64,000 nt of DNA from Roseovarius aestuarii (GCA_027214255.1 JAPWHL010000005.1:1-64000), one strand, 5' to 3'; shown: positions 8,332 through 17,873, counted from the stretch's first letter. A program made the numbers and translations. The notes: generated from the letters alone by a model not told the origin.

Positions 8332-9339
8332 ATGACCGATACACCCGATCTTGTGGCCGGGATCGAAACGCTGGAGGGTCAATTGGCCGAGGCGCGGGCC
8401 TCGATCACGCGGCGTTTCATTGGTCAAGAGCGGGTTGTGGACCTGACGCTGTCCGCTTTGCTCTGCGGGGGGCATGGTCTGTTGGTCGGGTTGCCGGGGC
8501 TGGGCAAGACACGTTTGGTTGAAACCCTGTCGACCGTGATGGGGCTGCAGGGCAACCGGGTACAGTTCACCCCCGATCTGATGCCGGCGGATATTCTGGG
8601 CAGCGAAGTGCTGGAAACGGGTGTTGACGGGTCGCGCGCATTCAAGTTCATTCCGGGTCCGGTGTTTTGTCAGCTTTTGATGGCGGATGAAATCAACCGG
8701 GCCAGCCCGCGCACGCAATCGGCGTTGCTACAGGCGATGCAGGAGCGCCAAGTGACCGTTGCGGGCGAAAATCGTGTGTTGGCGGCACCGTTTCACGTGT
8801 TGGCGACGCAAAACCCGATCGAGCAGGAAGGGACCTATCCCTTGCCCGAGGCCCAGCTGGACCGCTTCTTGGTGCAGATTGATGTGCCCTATCCGGATCG
8901 CGCGACCGAGCGGGACATTCTATTGGCGACCACCGGTGGCGAAGAGGACGAGGCCCACGCAGTCTTTACCGCCGAGGGGCTGCTTGCAGCGCAAAACTTG
9001 CTGCGCCGGATGCCCGTGGGCGAAGGCGTGATGGAGCTTATTCTGGATTTGGTCCGCGCGTTTCGTCCCGAAGATCCCAGCGCCTCGGACAAAGTGCGCG
9101 AGGTTGTTGCATGGGGGCCCGGCCCGCGCGCGGCGCAGGCGTTGATGCTGACGGTGCGGGCGCGGGCGTTGTTGCAGGGTCGGTTGGCCCCCAGCACCGA
9201 GGACGTTCTGGCGATGGCGCAACCCGTGTTGATCCACCGTATGGCGCTGAATTTCTCGGCCCGTGCACGGGGTGACAGTCTAAGCGATCTGATTGCCGAA
9301 GGGGCGCAGGCCGCGGCGCATAGTCGGGCCGCCGCATGA
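8332..9339 (+). CDS. MoxR-family AAA+ ATPase
   Basis: A 335-residue AAA+ chaperone-like ATPase of the MoxR group, first gene of a four-gene operon. Walker A is GLPGLGKT near residue 60. Walker B is LLMADEINRASPRTQSALLQAMQE near 115. Sensor 1 is VLATQNPIEQEGTYPLPEAQLDRF, a MoxR hallmark. The helical lid domain follows. MoxR proteins with DUF58/VWA partners are thought to remodel or mature protein complexes, often in the envelope; substrates are mostly unknown. The ATG at 8332 follows a clear CAGGAG site. The stop overlaps the DUF58 gene by four bases. Confidence 0.93.
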   Translation: MTDTPDLVAGIETLEGQLAEARASITRRFIGQERVVDLTLSALLCGGHGLLVGLPGLGKTRLVETLSTVMGLQGNRVQFTPDLMPADILGSEVLETGVDGSRAFKFIPGPVFCQLLMADEINRASPRTQSALLQAMQERQVTVAGENRVLAAPFHVLATQNPIEQEGTYPLPEAQLDRFLVQIDVPYPDRATERDILLATTGGEEDEAHAVFTAEGLLAAQNLLRRMPVGEGVMELILDLVRAFRPEDPSASDKVREVVAWGPGPRAAQALMLTVRARALLQGRLAPSTEDVLAMAQPVLIHRMALNFSARARGDSLSDLIAEGAQAAAHSRAAA

Positions 9340-10217
9340 CTGATGCCCCCGTCATATTGCGATCCCGCGCCGAGGCCGAGGCGGCGCGCTTTCCGCCCCT
9401 CTTGGCGCGGGCCGAGCAATTGGCGGGGTCTGTCCTGTTGGGCGAACATGGGCGCAGGCGCTCGGGAATGGGCGATGACTTCTGGCAATACCGCCCGGTG
9501 CAAGAGGGGGATCAGCGCCGGATGATCGACTGGCGCAGATCGGCGCGCAGTGATGCGGAATTTGTGCGCGAACGCGAATGGCAGATTGCGCAAAGCGTGT
9601 TGTTGTGGGTCGATGGCGCGGCCTCGATGCGGTTTTCTTCGAACAAGGCTTTGCCCGAAAAGGCCGATCGCGCCCGCTTGATTGCGCTGGCCGCTGCCGT
9701 GTTGCTGATCCGGGGCGGTGAGCGTGTGGGCCTGACCGGTAGCGCGGTGCCCCCCCGCCGTGGGCAGGCACAGATTATGCGACTGGCGACAGTTCTGACG
9801 CAGGATGACGCGCAGGATTACGGCGTGCCCGAAGCGCGCGGGATGCTGCCGCACAGTCGAGCGGTGTTTGTTTCGGACTTTCTGGGGGATGTCGCACCGG
9901 TGCGCGCCGCATTGGCCAAGGCGGCGGATCGCGGTGTGCGCGGTGTCTTGTTGCAAATTCTGGACCCTGATGAAGAGGCGTTTCCGTTTCGCGGACGCGC
10001 GATCTTTCAATCTATTGGCGGCACGTTGGCGCATGAAACCCTGAAGGCGAATGATCTGCGTGATCGCTATTTACAACGGCTGGCCGATCGCAAGGCAGAG
10101 CTGGCGACGCTGGCCAGCGCTGTGGGCTGGCATTTTCACACGCATCATACATCCAACAGCGCGCAATCCGCCCTGTTGTGGCTTTATCGTGCACTTAGCG
10201 GTGGGGGCGTGCGATGA
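9336..10217 (+). CDS. DUF58-domain protein (MoxR partner)
   Basis: A 293-residue soluble protein with the DUF58 core at about residues 45-130: the pattern G-D-x-F-x-x-Y-R-P-V-Q-E-G-D-x-R-R-x-I-D-W-R-x-S-A-R. This is followed by a degenerate VWA-like fold whose metal site reads VDGAAS rather than D-x-S-x-S. DUF58 proteins are encoded next to moxR in most bacteria and are considered its partner. It shares ATGA overlaps with both moxR and the next gene, so the operon is probably translated in a coupled manner. The loss of the classic MIDAS serines is visible and makes metal binding uncertain. Confidence 0.9.
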   Translation: MTDAPVILRSRAEAEAARFPPLLARAEQLAGSVLLGEHGRRRSGMGDDFWQYRPVQEGDQRRMIDWRRSARSDAEFVREREWQIAQSVLLWVDGAASMRFSSNKALPEKADRARLIALAAAVLLIRGGERVGLTGSAVPPRRGQAQIMRLATVLTQDDAQDYGVPEARGMLPHSRAVFVSDFLGDVAPVRAALAKAADRGVRGVLLQILDPDEEAFPFRGRAIFQSIGGTLAHETLKANDLRDRYLQRLADRKAELATLASAVGWHFHTHHTSNSAQSALLWLYRALSGGGVR

Positions 10218-12964
10218 CGTTAGGCCCTATCGGTTTTGCGGCCCCTTGGCTGTTGGTTACATTGGCGTTATTGCCCATTCTGTGGGTCTTGCTGCGTGCT
10301 GTGCCTCCGGCGCCGGTGCGCCGTCGATTTCCCGGCGTGGCGTTGCTGTTGGGGCTGCGGGATGAAGACAGCGTTACCGATCGTACGCCGTGGTGGTTGC
10401 TGTTGCTGAGGATGCTGGCAGTTTCTGCCGTGATTGTCGGCATGGCCGGACCGGTCTTGAACCCGCGCAATGACGGGGCCGAGGCCACGCGCGACCCGCT
10501 GTTGATTGCGCTGGATGGGAGCTGGGCCAGCGCGCGCGACTGGCCTGTAAAACGCACCTTGCTGGATGGGATTCTGGCCGAGGCCGGGCGCGACGGGCGT
10601 ACGGTTGCCCTGTTGACGCTGGCGGCCCCCGAACCGTTGCAATTTCAAACGGCTGAGACATGGCGCAGCCGTCTGGCCGGAATGCAGCCCGCTGCTTGGG
10701 CCCCGTCAGATCAAATGATGGAGACCGCGGGGGCGCAGCTGGGTGATGCCACGTTCGAGACACGGTGGCTGTCTGACGGGTTGGAGCGTGCAGGACGTGA
10801 CAGGTTGCTGGATGCGTTTCAGGCGCGCGGTGACGTCACAATATATGAAAGCAGCGCCCCCTTGTTGGCCTTGGCCCCGGTGCAGATGTCGGACGGAGCA
10901 CTTGAGCTGACGGCGCAGCGCGCCCGCCCGGGTAACACACGCGACATTACCGTGCAGGCGCTTGGCCCCGATCCCGCGGGCGTGATGCGTGTACTGGCCA
11001 CATTGGGGATGACCTTTCAACCCGGTCAGACAGAGGCAACAGGCGCATTGACACTGCCCGCCGAACTGCGCGCCCGCGTCACCCGGTTTCAGATCGCCGG
11101 TCAAGATCACGCCGGGGCCGTAAGCCTGACCGATGACAGCCTGAAACGCCGCGAAGTCGCCTTGATCGCCGGGCGCGAAGATCGCGAAGGCTTGGAGCTT
11201 CTGTCGCCCCTGCATTATCTGGAACGCGCGCTGGCACCTTCGGCCGATTTGTTGAATGGCGCGCTGGCTGACATCCTGCCTGCCAGTCCCAATGTGATCG
11301 TCTTGGCCGATGTCGCCACCCTGTCTTTGGCCGAGAAATCGGCCTTGCTGAAGTGGACGCAAAACGGTGGGCTTCTGGTGCGCTTTGCAGGTCCGCGCCT
11401 TGCGGCCAGTGACGTATCGCGCACGACCGAAGATGCGCTGATGCCCGTACGGCTGCGTGCGGGTGGGCGCACCGTGGGCGGTGCGATGAGTTGGGGCGCA
11501 CCCAAATCGCTGGCCCCGTTCAGCGAAAACAGCCCGTTTTTTGGCCTGCCATTGCCCCCGGATGTCACTATCAGCGCACAGGTCATGGCACAGCCCGATC
11601 CGACGCTGGCGGACCGCGTGATTGCTCATCTCAGTGACGGCACGCCATTGGTTACGCGCAAACCGGTGGGGCAGGGGCAGGTCGTGCTGTTTCATGTCAC
11701 TGCAAATGCGGAATGGTCGTCGCTGCCTTTGTCGGGCTTGTTTGTGCAAATGCTGGAGCGTTTGGCAATTTCGGCGGCGGCTGACCTGCCGCAGGCGGAC
11801 GATCTGGCGGGTACCACATGGCAGCCTGTTCAGGTGCTGGATGGGTTTGGCACGTTGCAAGACGGTGGCACGTTGCCGGGTGTGGCTGGTGAAACCCTGA
11901 TTGACGCGCCATTGGGTCCGAGGTTGCAACCGGGGCTATATGCCGGGCCGGATCGTCGCCTTGCGCGCAATGTTCTGGGAGTTGGCGATGCGTTAAGCCC
12001 GGCTGTCTGGCCTTCAGATGTCACTGTTACTGGCCTGACACGTGCGATGGAAACGCCTCTGGCAGGGTGGCTGTTGGCCGCCGCGCTCTTGTTGTTGGGC
12101 GCGGATGTTATCGCCGCGCTTGCCCTTTCTGGGCGGCTGTTGCCGACGCGTGCGGCGGTGGGCCTGATCGCGCTGTTGCTCGTTACCCCACATGTAAGCG
12201 AGGCACAGGCCACGACGGCAGAAACGCTGAGCGCCGAGGTGACGCTGGCCCATGTGATCACCGGGGACGCGCAGCTGGACGAGATGGCGCAGGCCGGTTT
12301 GCGCGGTCTGGGCGAGACCCTGTTTTATCGCACAACCGTAGAACCGGCACCGCCCGTTGCGGTGAACCTTGAGACTGATGAGCTTGCCTTTTATCCTTTG
12401 CTTTATTGGCCGATCCACGCCGATCAGCCCACCCCATCGGCCAACGCCTATGCCAAGTTGAACCAGTATCTGCGCACGGGCGGGATGATCCTGTTTGACA
12501 CACGTGATGCCGATATCGCCGCGTATAGTGCGTCCTCGCCGAACGGCGCGCGCTTGCAACAGCTGGCGTCGCCGCTGGACATTCCTCCGCTTGAACCTGT
12601 TCCAAGCGATCATGTTCTGACGCGCACTTTCTATCTATTGCAGGATTTTCCGGGCCGGTATGCCGGGCGCCCCGTCTGGGTTGAAGCGGCACCGCCTGAC
12701 GCTGAGCGCGCCGAAGGCATGCCGTTTCGCAACCTGAACGACGGGGTGACGCCCGTGGTAGTGGGTGGCAATGACTGGGCCGCAGCCTGGGCCGTGGATA
12801 CGCGTGGCATCCCGATGTATCCCGTCGGGCGCGGTTACGCCGGAGAGCGGCAGCGCGAAATGGCCAATCGTTTCGGCGTTAATCTGGTGATGCATGTGTT
12901 GACCGGGAACTACAAATCCGATCAGGTGCATGTGCCTGCTCTGCTGGACAGGTTAGGTCAATGA
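10214..12964 (+). CDS. Large membrane protein with BatA-like N-terminus and DUF4159 C-terminus
   Basis: A 916-residue protein. The N-terminus (residues 1-80) matches the BatA/aerotolerance N-terminal region: FAAPWLLVTLALLPILWVLL, then a P-P-x-R-R-R-F-P motif and a second helix. The centre (about 90-600) is a predicted periplasmic region containing a class I glutamine-amidotransferase-like fold. Further helices occur near residues 615 and 650. The last 240 residues form a DUF4159 domain (LTGDAQ-like start, then YPLLYWPIHAD and YLRTGGMILFDTRD). The role is unknown; its neighbours suggest a MoxR-dependent envelope complex. It starts four bases inside the DUF58 gene and overlaps the next gene by four bases. 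Confidence 0.88.
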   Translation: MTLGPIGFAAPWLLVTLALLPILWVLLRAVPPAPVRRRFPGVALLLGLRDEDSVTDRTPWWLLLLRMLAVSAVIVGMAGPVLNPRNDGAEATRDPLLIALDGSWASARDWPVKRTLLDGILAEAGRDGRTVALLTLAAPEPLQFQTAETWRSRLAGMQPAAWAPSDQMMETAGAQLGDATFETRWLSDGLERAGRDRLLDAFQARGDVTIYESSAPLLALAPVQMSDGALELTAQRARPGNTRDITVQALGPDPAGVMRVLATLGMTFQPGQTEATGALTLPAELRARVTRFQIAGQDHAGAVSLTDDSLKRREVALIAGREDREGLELLSPLHYLERALAPSADLLNGALADILPASPNVIVLADVATLSLAEKSALLKWTQNGGLLVRFAGPRLAASDVSRTTEDALMPVRLRAGGRTVGGAMSWGAPKSLAPFSENSPFFGLPLPPDVTISAQVMAQPDPTLADRVIAHLSDGTPLVTRKPVGQGQVVLFHVTANAEWSSLPLSGLFVQMLERLAISAAADLPQADDLAGTTWQPVQVLDGFGTLQDGGTLPGVAGETLIDAPLGPRLQPGLYAGPDRRLARNVLGVGDALSPAVWPSDVTVTGLTRAMETPLAGWLLAAALLLLGADVIAALALSGRLLPTRAAVGLIALLLVTPHVSEAQATTAETLSAEVTLAHVITGDAQLDEMAQAGLRGLGETLFYRTTVEPAPPVAVNLETDELAFYPLLYWPIHADQPTPSANAYAKLNQYLRTGGMILFDTRDADIAAYSASSPNGARLQQLASPLDIPPLEPVPSDHVLTRTFYLLQDFPGRYAGRPVWVEAAPPDAERAEGMPFRNLNDGVTPVVVGGNDWAAAWAVDTRGIPMYPVGRGYAGERQREMANRFGVNLVMHVLTGNYKSDQVHVPALLDRLGQ

Positions 12965-15009
12965 CGGGGTCTATAGTCTTTGATCCGTTGTTGCCTCTGT
13001 GGCTGGTTGTGGCGCTGGCGGGCATGGGGCTGGCGGTTTTGTCCTTGGCGATGTGGCGTGGCCTGTCGGGTTGGGCTCTGCGTGGTTTGGGCGGGGTGGT
13101 TATTCTGGCCGCACTGACCGGGCCCAGCTTGCAACGAGAAAACCGCGCCGATCTAAGCGACATTGTGATCGTTCTGGAGGATGCCAGCGCCAGTCAACAA
13201 CTGGCCGACCGGGCCAGTATGACACGCGCTGCCGCCGACACGCTGGCGCAACGGTTGGAGGCGCGCCCCAATACCGAGGTGCGCCGCGTCACCGTCGAAG
13301 ATGGGGCGCAAAACAGCGGCACCCAATTGATGACGGCCCTGTCCGAGGCGCTGGCCGAAGAGCCGCAGGGCCGGGTTGCCGGAGTGTTCATGCTGAGCGA
13401 CGGGCGGTTGCATGACATCGACCGCGCACCGGACCTGCCCGCGCCGCTGCATCTGTTGCACACGGGGCGAACCGGCGATTGGGACCGTCGTTTGATTGTC
13501 GAAAATGCACCTTCGTTTGCTATTCTGGACGAGGAAATCACACTGACCTTGCGCATCGAGGATAACGGTGCCGCCCCGCAGGGTGTTGACACCGTGCCCT
13601 TGGAAATTTCTGTGGATGGCGAACGTCCGCAACGTTTCGAAGTGCCCGTAGGCCGCCCCATTGCCTTGCCGCTGGCCTTGCCGCATGGCGGGCGCAACGT
13701 GTTGCAATTCACCACACCGATGGCCGAGGGCGAATTGACGGATCGCAACAATTCTGCGTTGATTCAGATTAACGGTGTGCGTGACCGGCTGAGGGTGCTG
13801 TTGGTCTCGGGCGAGCCGCACGCGGGCGGGCGTACATGGCGCAACCTGTTGAAATCTGACAGCTCGGTTGATCTGGTGCATTTTACCATTCTGCGCCCCC
13901 CCGAAAAACAGGACGGGGTGCCGGTGCGAGAGCTGAGTCTGATTGCCTTCCCCACACGCGAGCTGTTCATGGAAAAGATCGAGGATTTCGATCTGATCAT
14001 CTTTGATCGCTATAAACGGCGCGGCATCCTTCCGTCGCTTTATCTGGATAACGTGCGCAGTTATGTCGAGAATGGCGGTGCGGTCTTGATTGCCGCAGGA
14101 CCGGATTTTGCCAGTGCGGACAGCCTGTATCGTTCTCCGCTTGAGGCGATTGTGCCCGCCCGTCCGACCGCCCGCGTGATTGATCAGGGCTATCGCCCCT
14201 TGGTGACGGATCTGGGGCAACGCCATCCCGTGACCGCCGGGCTTGAACAGATGCATGCGGGGCAATGGGGGCGTTGGTTGCGCCAGATCGATCTGGATGA
14301 GGCAACGGGGGACGTTTTGATGTCCGGAGCCGAGGACCGCCCCCTTTTGGTGCTGGATCGTGTCGGTAAAGGGCGCGTGTCGCTGTTGGCGTCGGATCAT
14401 GCGTGGTTGTGGAACCGTGGCTATGAGGGGGGCGGGCCGCAACTGGAGCTGCTGCGCCGGCTGGCCCATTGGATGATGAAAGAGCCGGAACTGGAAGAAG
14501 AGGCGCTTTGGGCCGAGGCAACAGGCCAACAGATGCGCATCATCCGCCGCTCGTTACAGGACGCGGTAGAGGATGTGATTGTGACAACGCCATTGGGCGA
14601 CACGGTGACATTGCCCCTGTCCGAGGTCAGCCCGGGGCGGTTTGAAGCACTCTATGACGGGCCGGTGATCGGGCTTTACCGCTTGGAAAATGGCGATCAA
14701 AGCGCTGTGATCGGCCTTGGCCCTGCCGCTCCGGTCGAGTTTGAACAGACCATCGCGACGGGTGAAACACTGACCGAGGTGATCGCCCCAACAGGCGGCG
14801 GCGTGCGCGCGCTGGAGGATGGGGTGCCCGCCATTCGGGCGGTGCGCGAAGGGCGTCCCGCCGCCGGACGTGGCTGGCTGGGCATCACCCCGCGCGGGGC
14901 GTATGCAACGCAAAGTGTGACGCAAACGGCTTTGCTACCCGCATGGCTGGTGCTGGCATTGATTTCGGCACTGGTGATCGGTGGCTGGCTGCGTGAAGGG
15001 CGGCGTTAA
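12961..15009 (+). CDS. Large membrane-anchored protein of the MoxR operon
   Basis: A 682-residue protein with two membrane helices near the N-terminus (LWLVVALAGMGLAVLSLAMW and the following GLGGVVILAALTGPS) and one at the very C-terminus (WLVLALISALVIGGWL). A VWA-like stretch (IVIVLEDASASQQ) follows the second helix. The large middle part has a glutamine-amidotransferase-like fold with LRVLLVSGEPHAGGRTWRNL and a GRVSLLASDHAWLWNRGYEGGG segment. It pairs with the DUF4159 protein in architecture and is the last gene of the operon. The biochemical role is unknown. The VWA metal site is incomplete, as in the DUF58 protein. Confidence 0.82.
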   Translation: MTGSIVFDPLLPLWLVVALAGMGLAVLSLAMWRGLSGWALRGLGGVVILAALTGPSLQRENRADLSDIVIVLEDASASQQLADRASMTRAAADTLAQRLEARPNTEVRRVTVEDGAQNSGTQLMTALSEALAEEPQGRVAGVFMLSDGRLHDIDRAPDLPAPLHLLHTGRTGDWDRRLIVENAPSFAILDEEITLTLRIEDNGAAPQGVDTVPLEISVDGERPQRFEVPVGRPIALPLALPHGGRNVLQFTTPMAEGELTDRNNSALIQINGVRDRLRVLLVSGEPHAGGRTWRNLLKSDSSVDLVHFTILRPPEKQDGVPVRELSLIAFPTRELFMEKIEDFDLIIFDRYKRRGILPSLYLDNVRSYVENGGAVLIAAGPDFASADSLYRSPLEAIVPARPTARVIDQGYRPLVTDLGQRHPVTAGLEQMHAGQWGRWLRQIDLDEATGDVLMSGAEDRPLLVLDRVGKGRVSLLASDHAWLWNRGYEGGGPQLELLRRLAHWMMKEPELEEEALWAEATGQQMRIIRRSLQDAVEDVIVTTPLGDTVTLPLSEVSPGRFEALYDGPVIGLYRLENGDQSAVIGLGPAAPVEFEQTIATGETLTEVIAPTGGGVRALEDGVPAIRAVREGRPAAGRGWLGITPRGAYATQSVTQTALLPAWLVLALISALVIGGWLREGRR

Positions 15010-15020
15010 GGGCGGCGTTA
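14997..15020 (+). repeat. 12-base tandem duplication across a stop codon
   Basis: Two exact copies of AGGGCGGCGTTA lie head to tail. The first contains the final Gly-Arg-Arg codons and part of the TAA stop of the MoxR-operon membrane protein. The second repeats the same end just downstream. It looks like a slippage duplication with no effect on the encoded protein. Confidence 0.8.
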
Positions 15021-15066
15021 AGGCCCACATGCGCGCCCAACCACCCGACTCAGGCAGAATGTGGCG

Positions 15067-15471
15067 CTAGAACCCGATGTCGACGCGCGTTGGTTCGTTG
15101 GGCTCTGCCCCCAACGAGCAATGCGCGCGCACAAACACCTCTCGGGTGCCGTCTGGTAACATAATGGGGCCAAGGCTGCGGGTGAAGGGCTGTTCGTTGA
15201 CATGCGGGTGGTGCAATGTGCGTGTTGCCAGAACCGTACCGCTTGCGTCCAGAATCTCCCACCCGTCAGCATAGTGATCCCAGCCGGTATCGGCGTGCTG
15301 AACCGTCACGTGAAAGCGCCAGCCCATCCCTTCCTTTTCCACACGGATGCCCTGAATGACAGGCGCATCGGCATCTGCGGGCAAGGCCACCATCAATAGG
15401 GCGCAGGTCAATGTCGCAAGCCCCAGACGGGCGGATGAATAGCGGGGGGGTATGAAGGGAATCAAGATCAT
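15067..15471 (-). CDS. Hypothetical secreted protein
   Basis: A 134-residue protein with a signal peptide (LGLATLTCALLMVALPADA, cleavage predicted after ADA). The mature part of about 100 residues looks like a single all-beta domain, with WRFHVTVQHADTGWDHYADGWEI and a later TREVFVRAHCSL. I do not recognise a named family, though conserved proteins of this type occur in Rhodobacteraceae. The ATG at 15471 follows GAAGGG at good spacing. It converges with the MoxR operon and is 57 bases from its end. Periplasmic location is inferred from the signal peptide. Confidence 0.65.
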   Translation of the reverse strand: MILIPFIPPRYSSARLGLATLTCALLMVALPADADAPVIQGIRVEKEGMGWRFHVTVQHADTGWDHYADGWEILDASGTVLATRTLHHPHVNEQPFTRSLGPIMLPDGTREVFVRAHCSLGAEPNEPTRVDIGF

Positions 15472-15527
15472 GCACCCTTCATAGGGGATTTATGCGCGAT
15501 GTGCTTTCACGCTTTGGTGCGGGCTTG

Positions 15528-16232
15528 TTACAAAACCGTGGGGTCACGCATCAGGATGCGCCGCGATTGCGAGGCGAATTCGCGCCGGATCAGGATTATG
15601 GCGATCAATGCCCCGGAACTCATCAGCGCCAGCGGACCCGCCAGCCACGCGGTTGAGCCCAACGCGAAATAGGTCGCACGCAATCCACGGTTAAAGGCGT
15701 GCGCGGCGGTGATGTTCAGATCAGCCGCCTGCGTGGCGCGTGGTCGAGCGTTGGGATCGGTTGCGTTATTGGGCACCGAGGCCATCACGACAGCGCAATA
15801 ACCGAACAATCTGTTGGACCAGACAAAGTTGAAAAACGCCTTGACCAGAAAGGCCAGCACCAGCAGCATTTTCAGCTCCCACACGATGGCCGGGTCGGTG
15901 CGGTTGGTCAGGTCGGTGGCCAACCCGATCAGTTTTTCGGTGTTGCCCAGCACGGCAAGCCCCCCGCCCAGCGCGATCATCGTGGCCGAGGCAAAGAACG
16001 CTGTGCTTTGGCGCAGGCTGGATAGCATCTGGGCATCGAAAATGCGCGGCTCGCGTGTGATCATCTGGACCATCCACTCATGACGGTACTGTGCCATCAG
16101 GCACGACACCGAGGGCCATGATTTTCCGGGGTTCTCAATGACGTAGCCAATCACCAGCCACGTCAGAAGGACGCTGGTCAACGCAGCCAGATCAAGGCTG
16201 GAAAAGAGGGTTAGACGTTCCATCCAAAGCAT
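15528..16232 (-). CDS. DUF599-family membrane protein
   Basis: A 234-residue inner-membrane protein with about four helices, matching DUF599. Recognisable segments are the first helix DLAALTSVLLTWLVIGYVIE, then MAQYRHEWMVQMITREPRIFDAQML, SLRQSTAFFASATMIALGGGLAVLG, and the KAFFNFVWSNRLFGYCAVVM stretch. DUF599 proteins have no established function. The last helix is followed by a short basic tail. An ATG nine bases inside (16223) is an alternative start. The gene is divergent from glcD. Confidence 0.85.
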   Translation of the reverse strand: MLWMERLTLFSSLDLAALTSVLLTWLVIGYVIENPGKSWPSVSCLMAQYRHEWMVQMITREPRIFDAQMLSSLRQSTAFFASATMIALGGGLAVLGNTEKLIGLATDLTNRTDPAIVWELKMLLVLAFLVKAFFNFVWSNRLFGYCAVVMASVPNNATDPNARPRATQAADLNITAAHAFNRGLRATYFALGSTAWLAGPLALMSSGALIAIILIRREFASQSRRILMRDPTVL

Positions 16233-16364
16233 GCGCCCTGTGTAGCGCCATGATCCTGGACTTGCCAGTGCTTCAAAATTGGTTATATTTTCTTACCAAA
16301 GGCCAAGTTGACCTGCGAGGTGACCATTTGCAGGATGGGTCAAACGTGCCGGAGGAGACCTGAC

Positions 16365-17804
16365 ATGCAGATGCCCACACCGGATCCGGCGATCCTTGCG
16401 CGCAAGGATGAAATCGTGAGCCGCCTGTCTCAGGTTGTCCCCAAAGGCGCTGTCATCTGGGACGAGGTGCAGACCCGTGCCTATGAATGTGACGGGCTTA
16501 GCGCCTATCGCTGTCCACCGCTGGCCGTTGTCCTGCCAACCTCGACGCAGGAAGTGTCGGATGTGCTGCGTCTTTGTCACCAGATGGGTGTGCCGGTGGT
16601 GCCGCGCGGGTCTGGTACATCTTTGGCCGGTGGGGCCTTGCCGACAGGGGATTGCGTTATTCTGGGGGTGGCCCGGTTAAATGCGGTTCTGGAGACGGAT
16701 TATGACAATCGCTTCATTCGTGTGCAATCCGGGCGTACCAATCTAAGCGTTACAGGTGCGGTCGAGGAACAGGGCTTTTTCTATGCTCCGGACCCTTCGA
16801 GCCAGTTGGCCTGCGCGATCGCAGGCAATATCGCGATGAATTCGGGCGGGGCGCATTGCCTGAAATATGGGGTCACCACCAACAATTTGTTGGGGGTCAA
16901 GATGGTGCTGATGGACGGCACTATAACGGAAATTGGCGGCGCGTATCTGGACGCTGGCGGGCTGGACTTGCTGGGATTGATATGCGGCTCGGAAGGGCAA
17001 CTGGGCGTCGTGACCGAGGCCACATTGCGTATCTTGCGCAAACCAGAGGACGCGCGCCCGGTGCTGATCGGTTATGACAGCAGCGAGGTCGCTGGGGCCT
17101 GCGTCAGCGATATTATCAAGGCGGGCGTGCTGCCCGTGGCGATTGAATTCATGGATCGCCCCTGTATCCGCGCAACCGAAGCTTTTGCCAGCGCGGGCTA
17201 TCCTGATTGTGAGGCCTTGCTGATCGTCGAGGTCGAAGGCAGCCCGGCCGAGATTGACGAGCAGTTGGAGATCATTCTGGGTATCGCGCGCTGCCACAAT
17301 CCTGTCGAGCTGCGGGAAAGCACCTCGCCAGAGGAAAGCGCGCGTATCTGGCTAGGACGCAAATCGGCCTTTGGTGCAATGGGGCAAATGGGCGATTACA
17401 TGTGTCTGGACGGCACGATCCCGGTCAGTCAACTGCCCAGCGTGCTGCGCCGGATCGGTGAGTTGAGTGACGAATTTGGTTTGAAAGTGGGAAATGTTTT
17501 TCATGCCGGGGATGGCAATATGCATCCGTTGATCCTGTATGATGCGAATAAGCCGGGAGATCTGGATCTGTGCGAGTCGTTAGGGGCGGAAATCCTGAAG
17601 CTATGCGTCGAGGTGGGCGGATGCCTGACCGGGGAACATGGTGTGGGAATCGAAAAACGCGATCTGATGGGCCATCAATACGCGCCGGAGGATCTGGATA
17701 TCCAGATGGCCGTCAAGGATGTGTTTGACCCCGGTTGGCTATTGAACCCGGCCAAGGTGTTTCCTTTGGATTACAGCGCGTCGCGGCGCTGTGCAGCGCA
17801 ATAG
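16365..17804 (+). CDS. glcD: Glycolate oxidase FAD subunit GlcD
   Basis: A 479-residue FAD-binding oxidase subunit. With GlcE and GlcF it oxidises glycolate to glyoxylate and passes electrons to the respiratory chain. The FAD-binding PCMH-type domain occupies about residues 40-220, with PRGSGTSLAGGALP and the IAMNSGGAHCLKYGVTTNNL block. The C-terminal cap domain ends with the conserved VFHAGDGNMHP and GEHGVGIEK motifs. The frame is open 57 bases further upstream. I chose the ATG at 16365 because GGAGGAG sits just before it. glcE and glcF follow on the same strand. D-lactate oxidase homologues look similar; the glcEF neighbours decide for glycolate. Confidence 0.93.
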   Translation: MQMPTPDPAILARKDEIVSRLSQVVPKGAVIWDEVQTRAYECDGLSAYRCPPLAVVLPTSTQEVSDVLRLCHQMGVPVVPRGSGTSLAGGALPTGDCVILGVARLNAVLETDYDNRFIRVQSGRTNLSVTGAVEEQGFFYAPDPSSQLACAIAGNIAMNSGGAHCLKYGVTTNNLLGVKMVLMDGTITEIGGAYLDAGGLDLLGLICGSEGQLGVVTEATLRILRKPEDARPVLIGYDSSEVAGACVSDIIKAGVLPVAIEFMDRPCIRATEAFASAGYPDCEALLIVEVEGSPAEIDEQLEIILGIARCHNPVELRESTSPEESARIWLGRKSAFGAMGQMGDYMCLDGTIPVSQLPSVLRRIGELSDEFGLKVGNVFHAGDGNMHPLILYDANKPGDLDLCESLGAEILKLCVEVGGCLTGEHGVGIEKRDLMGHQYAPEDLDIQMAVKDVFDPGWLLNPAKVFPLDYSASRRCAAQ

Positions 17805-17850
17805 GGGCGTTGCCCCTCACCTTGATCCCTGCGGGAGCAAGGTTCACCCC

Positions 17851-17873
17851 GGGATATTTGTAGCCAGAAGATG
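17851..17873 (+). repeat. Dispersed intergenic element, copy 2
   Basis: GGGATATTTGTAGCCAGAAG followed by ATG, preceded by CCCC, lies in the 66-base glcD-glcE gap. Its terminal ATG is the first possible start codon of glcE, so the element contributes to the glcE translation start region. It is the closest match to the copy at 35375-35400 on the minus strand. Confidence 0.6.

Noticed and set aside
10706-11929. A 407-codon minus-strand frame opposite the DUF4159 gene
   Set aside because: The plus-strand gene has membrane helices, a known domain and operon overlaps. The antisense product is rich in Arg, Gln and His without motifs.
13153-14529. A 458-codon minus-strand frame in the MoxR operon
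   Set aside because: It is antisense to the 682-residue membrane protein gene, whose start and overlap fit the operon; the translation shows no domain.
16279-16304. Possible seventh copy of the dispersed element (GGTTATATTTTCTTACCAAA)
   Set aside because: Only the TATTTT core and ACCAA match copy 5; spacing differs and chance similarity in AT-rich DNA is likely.
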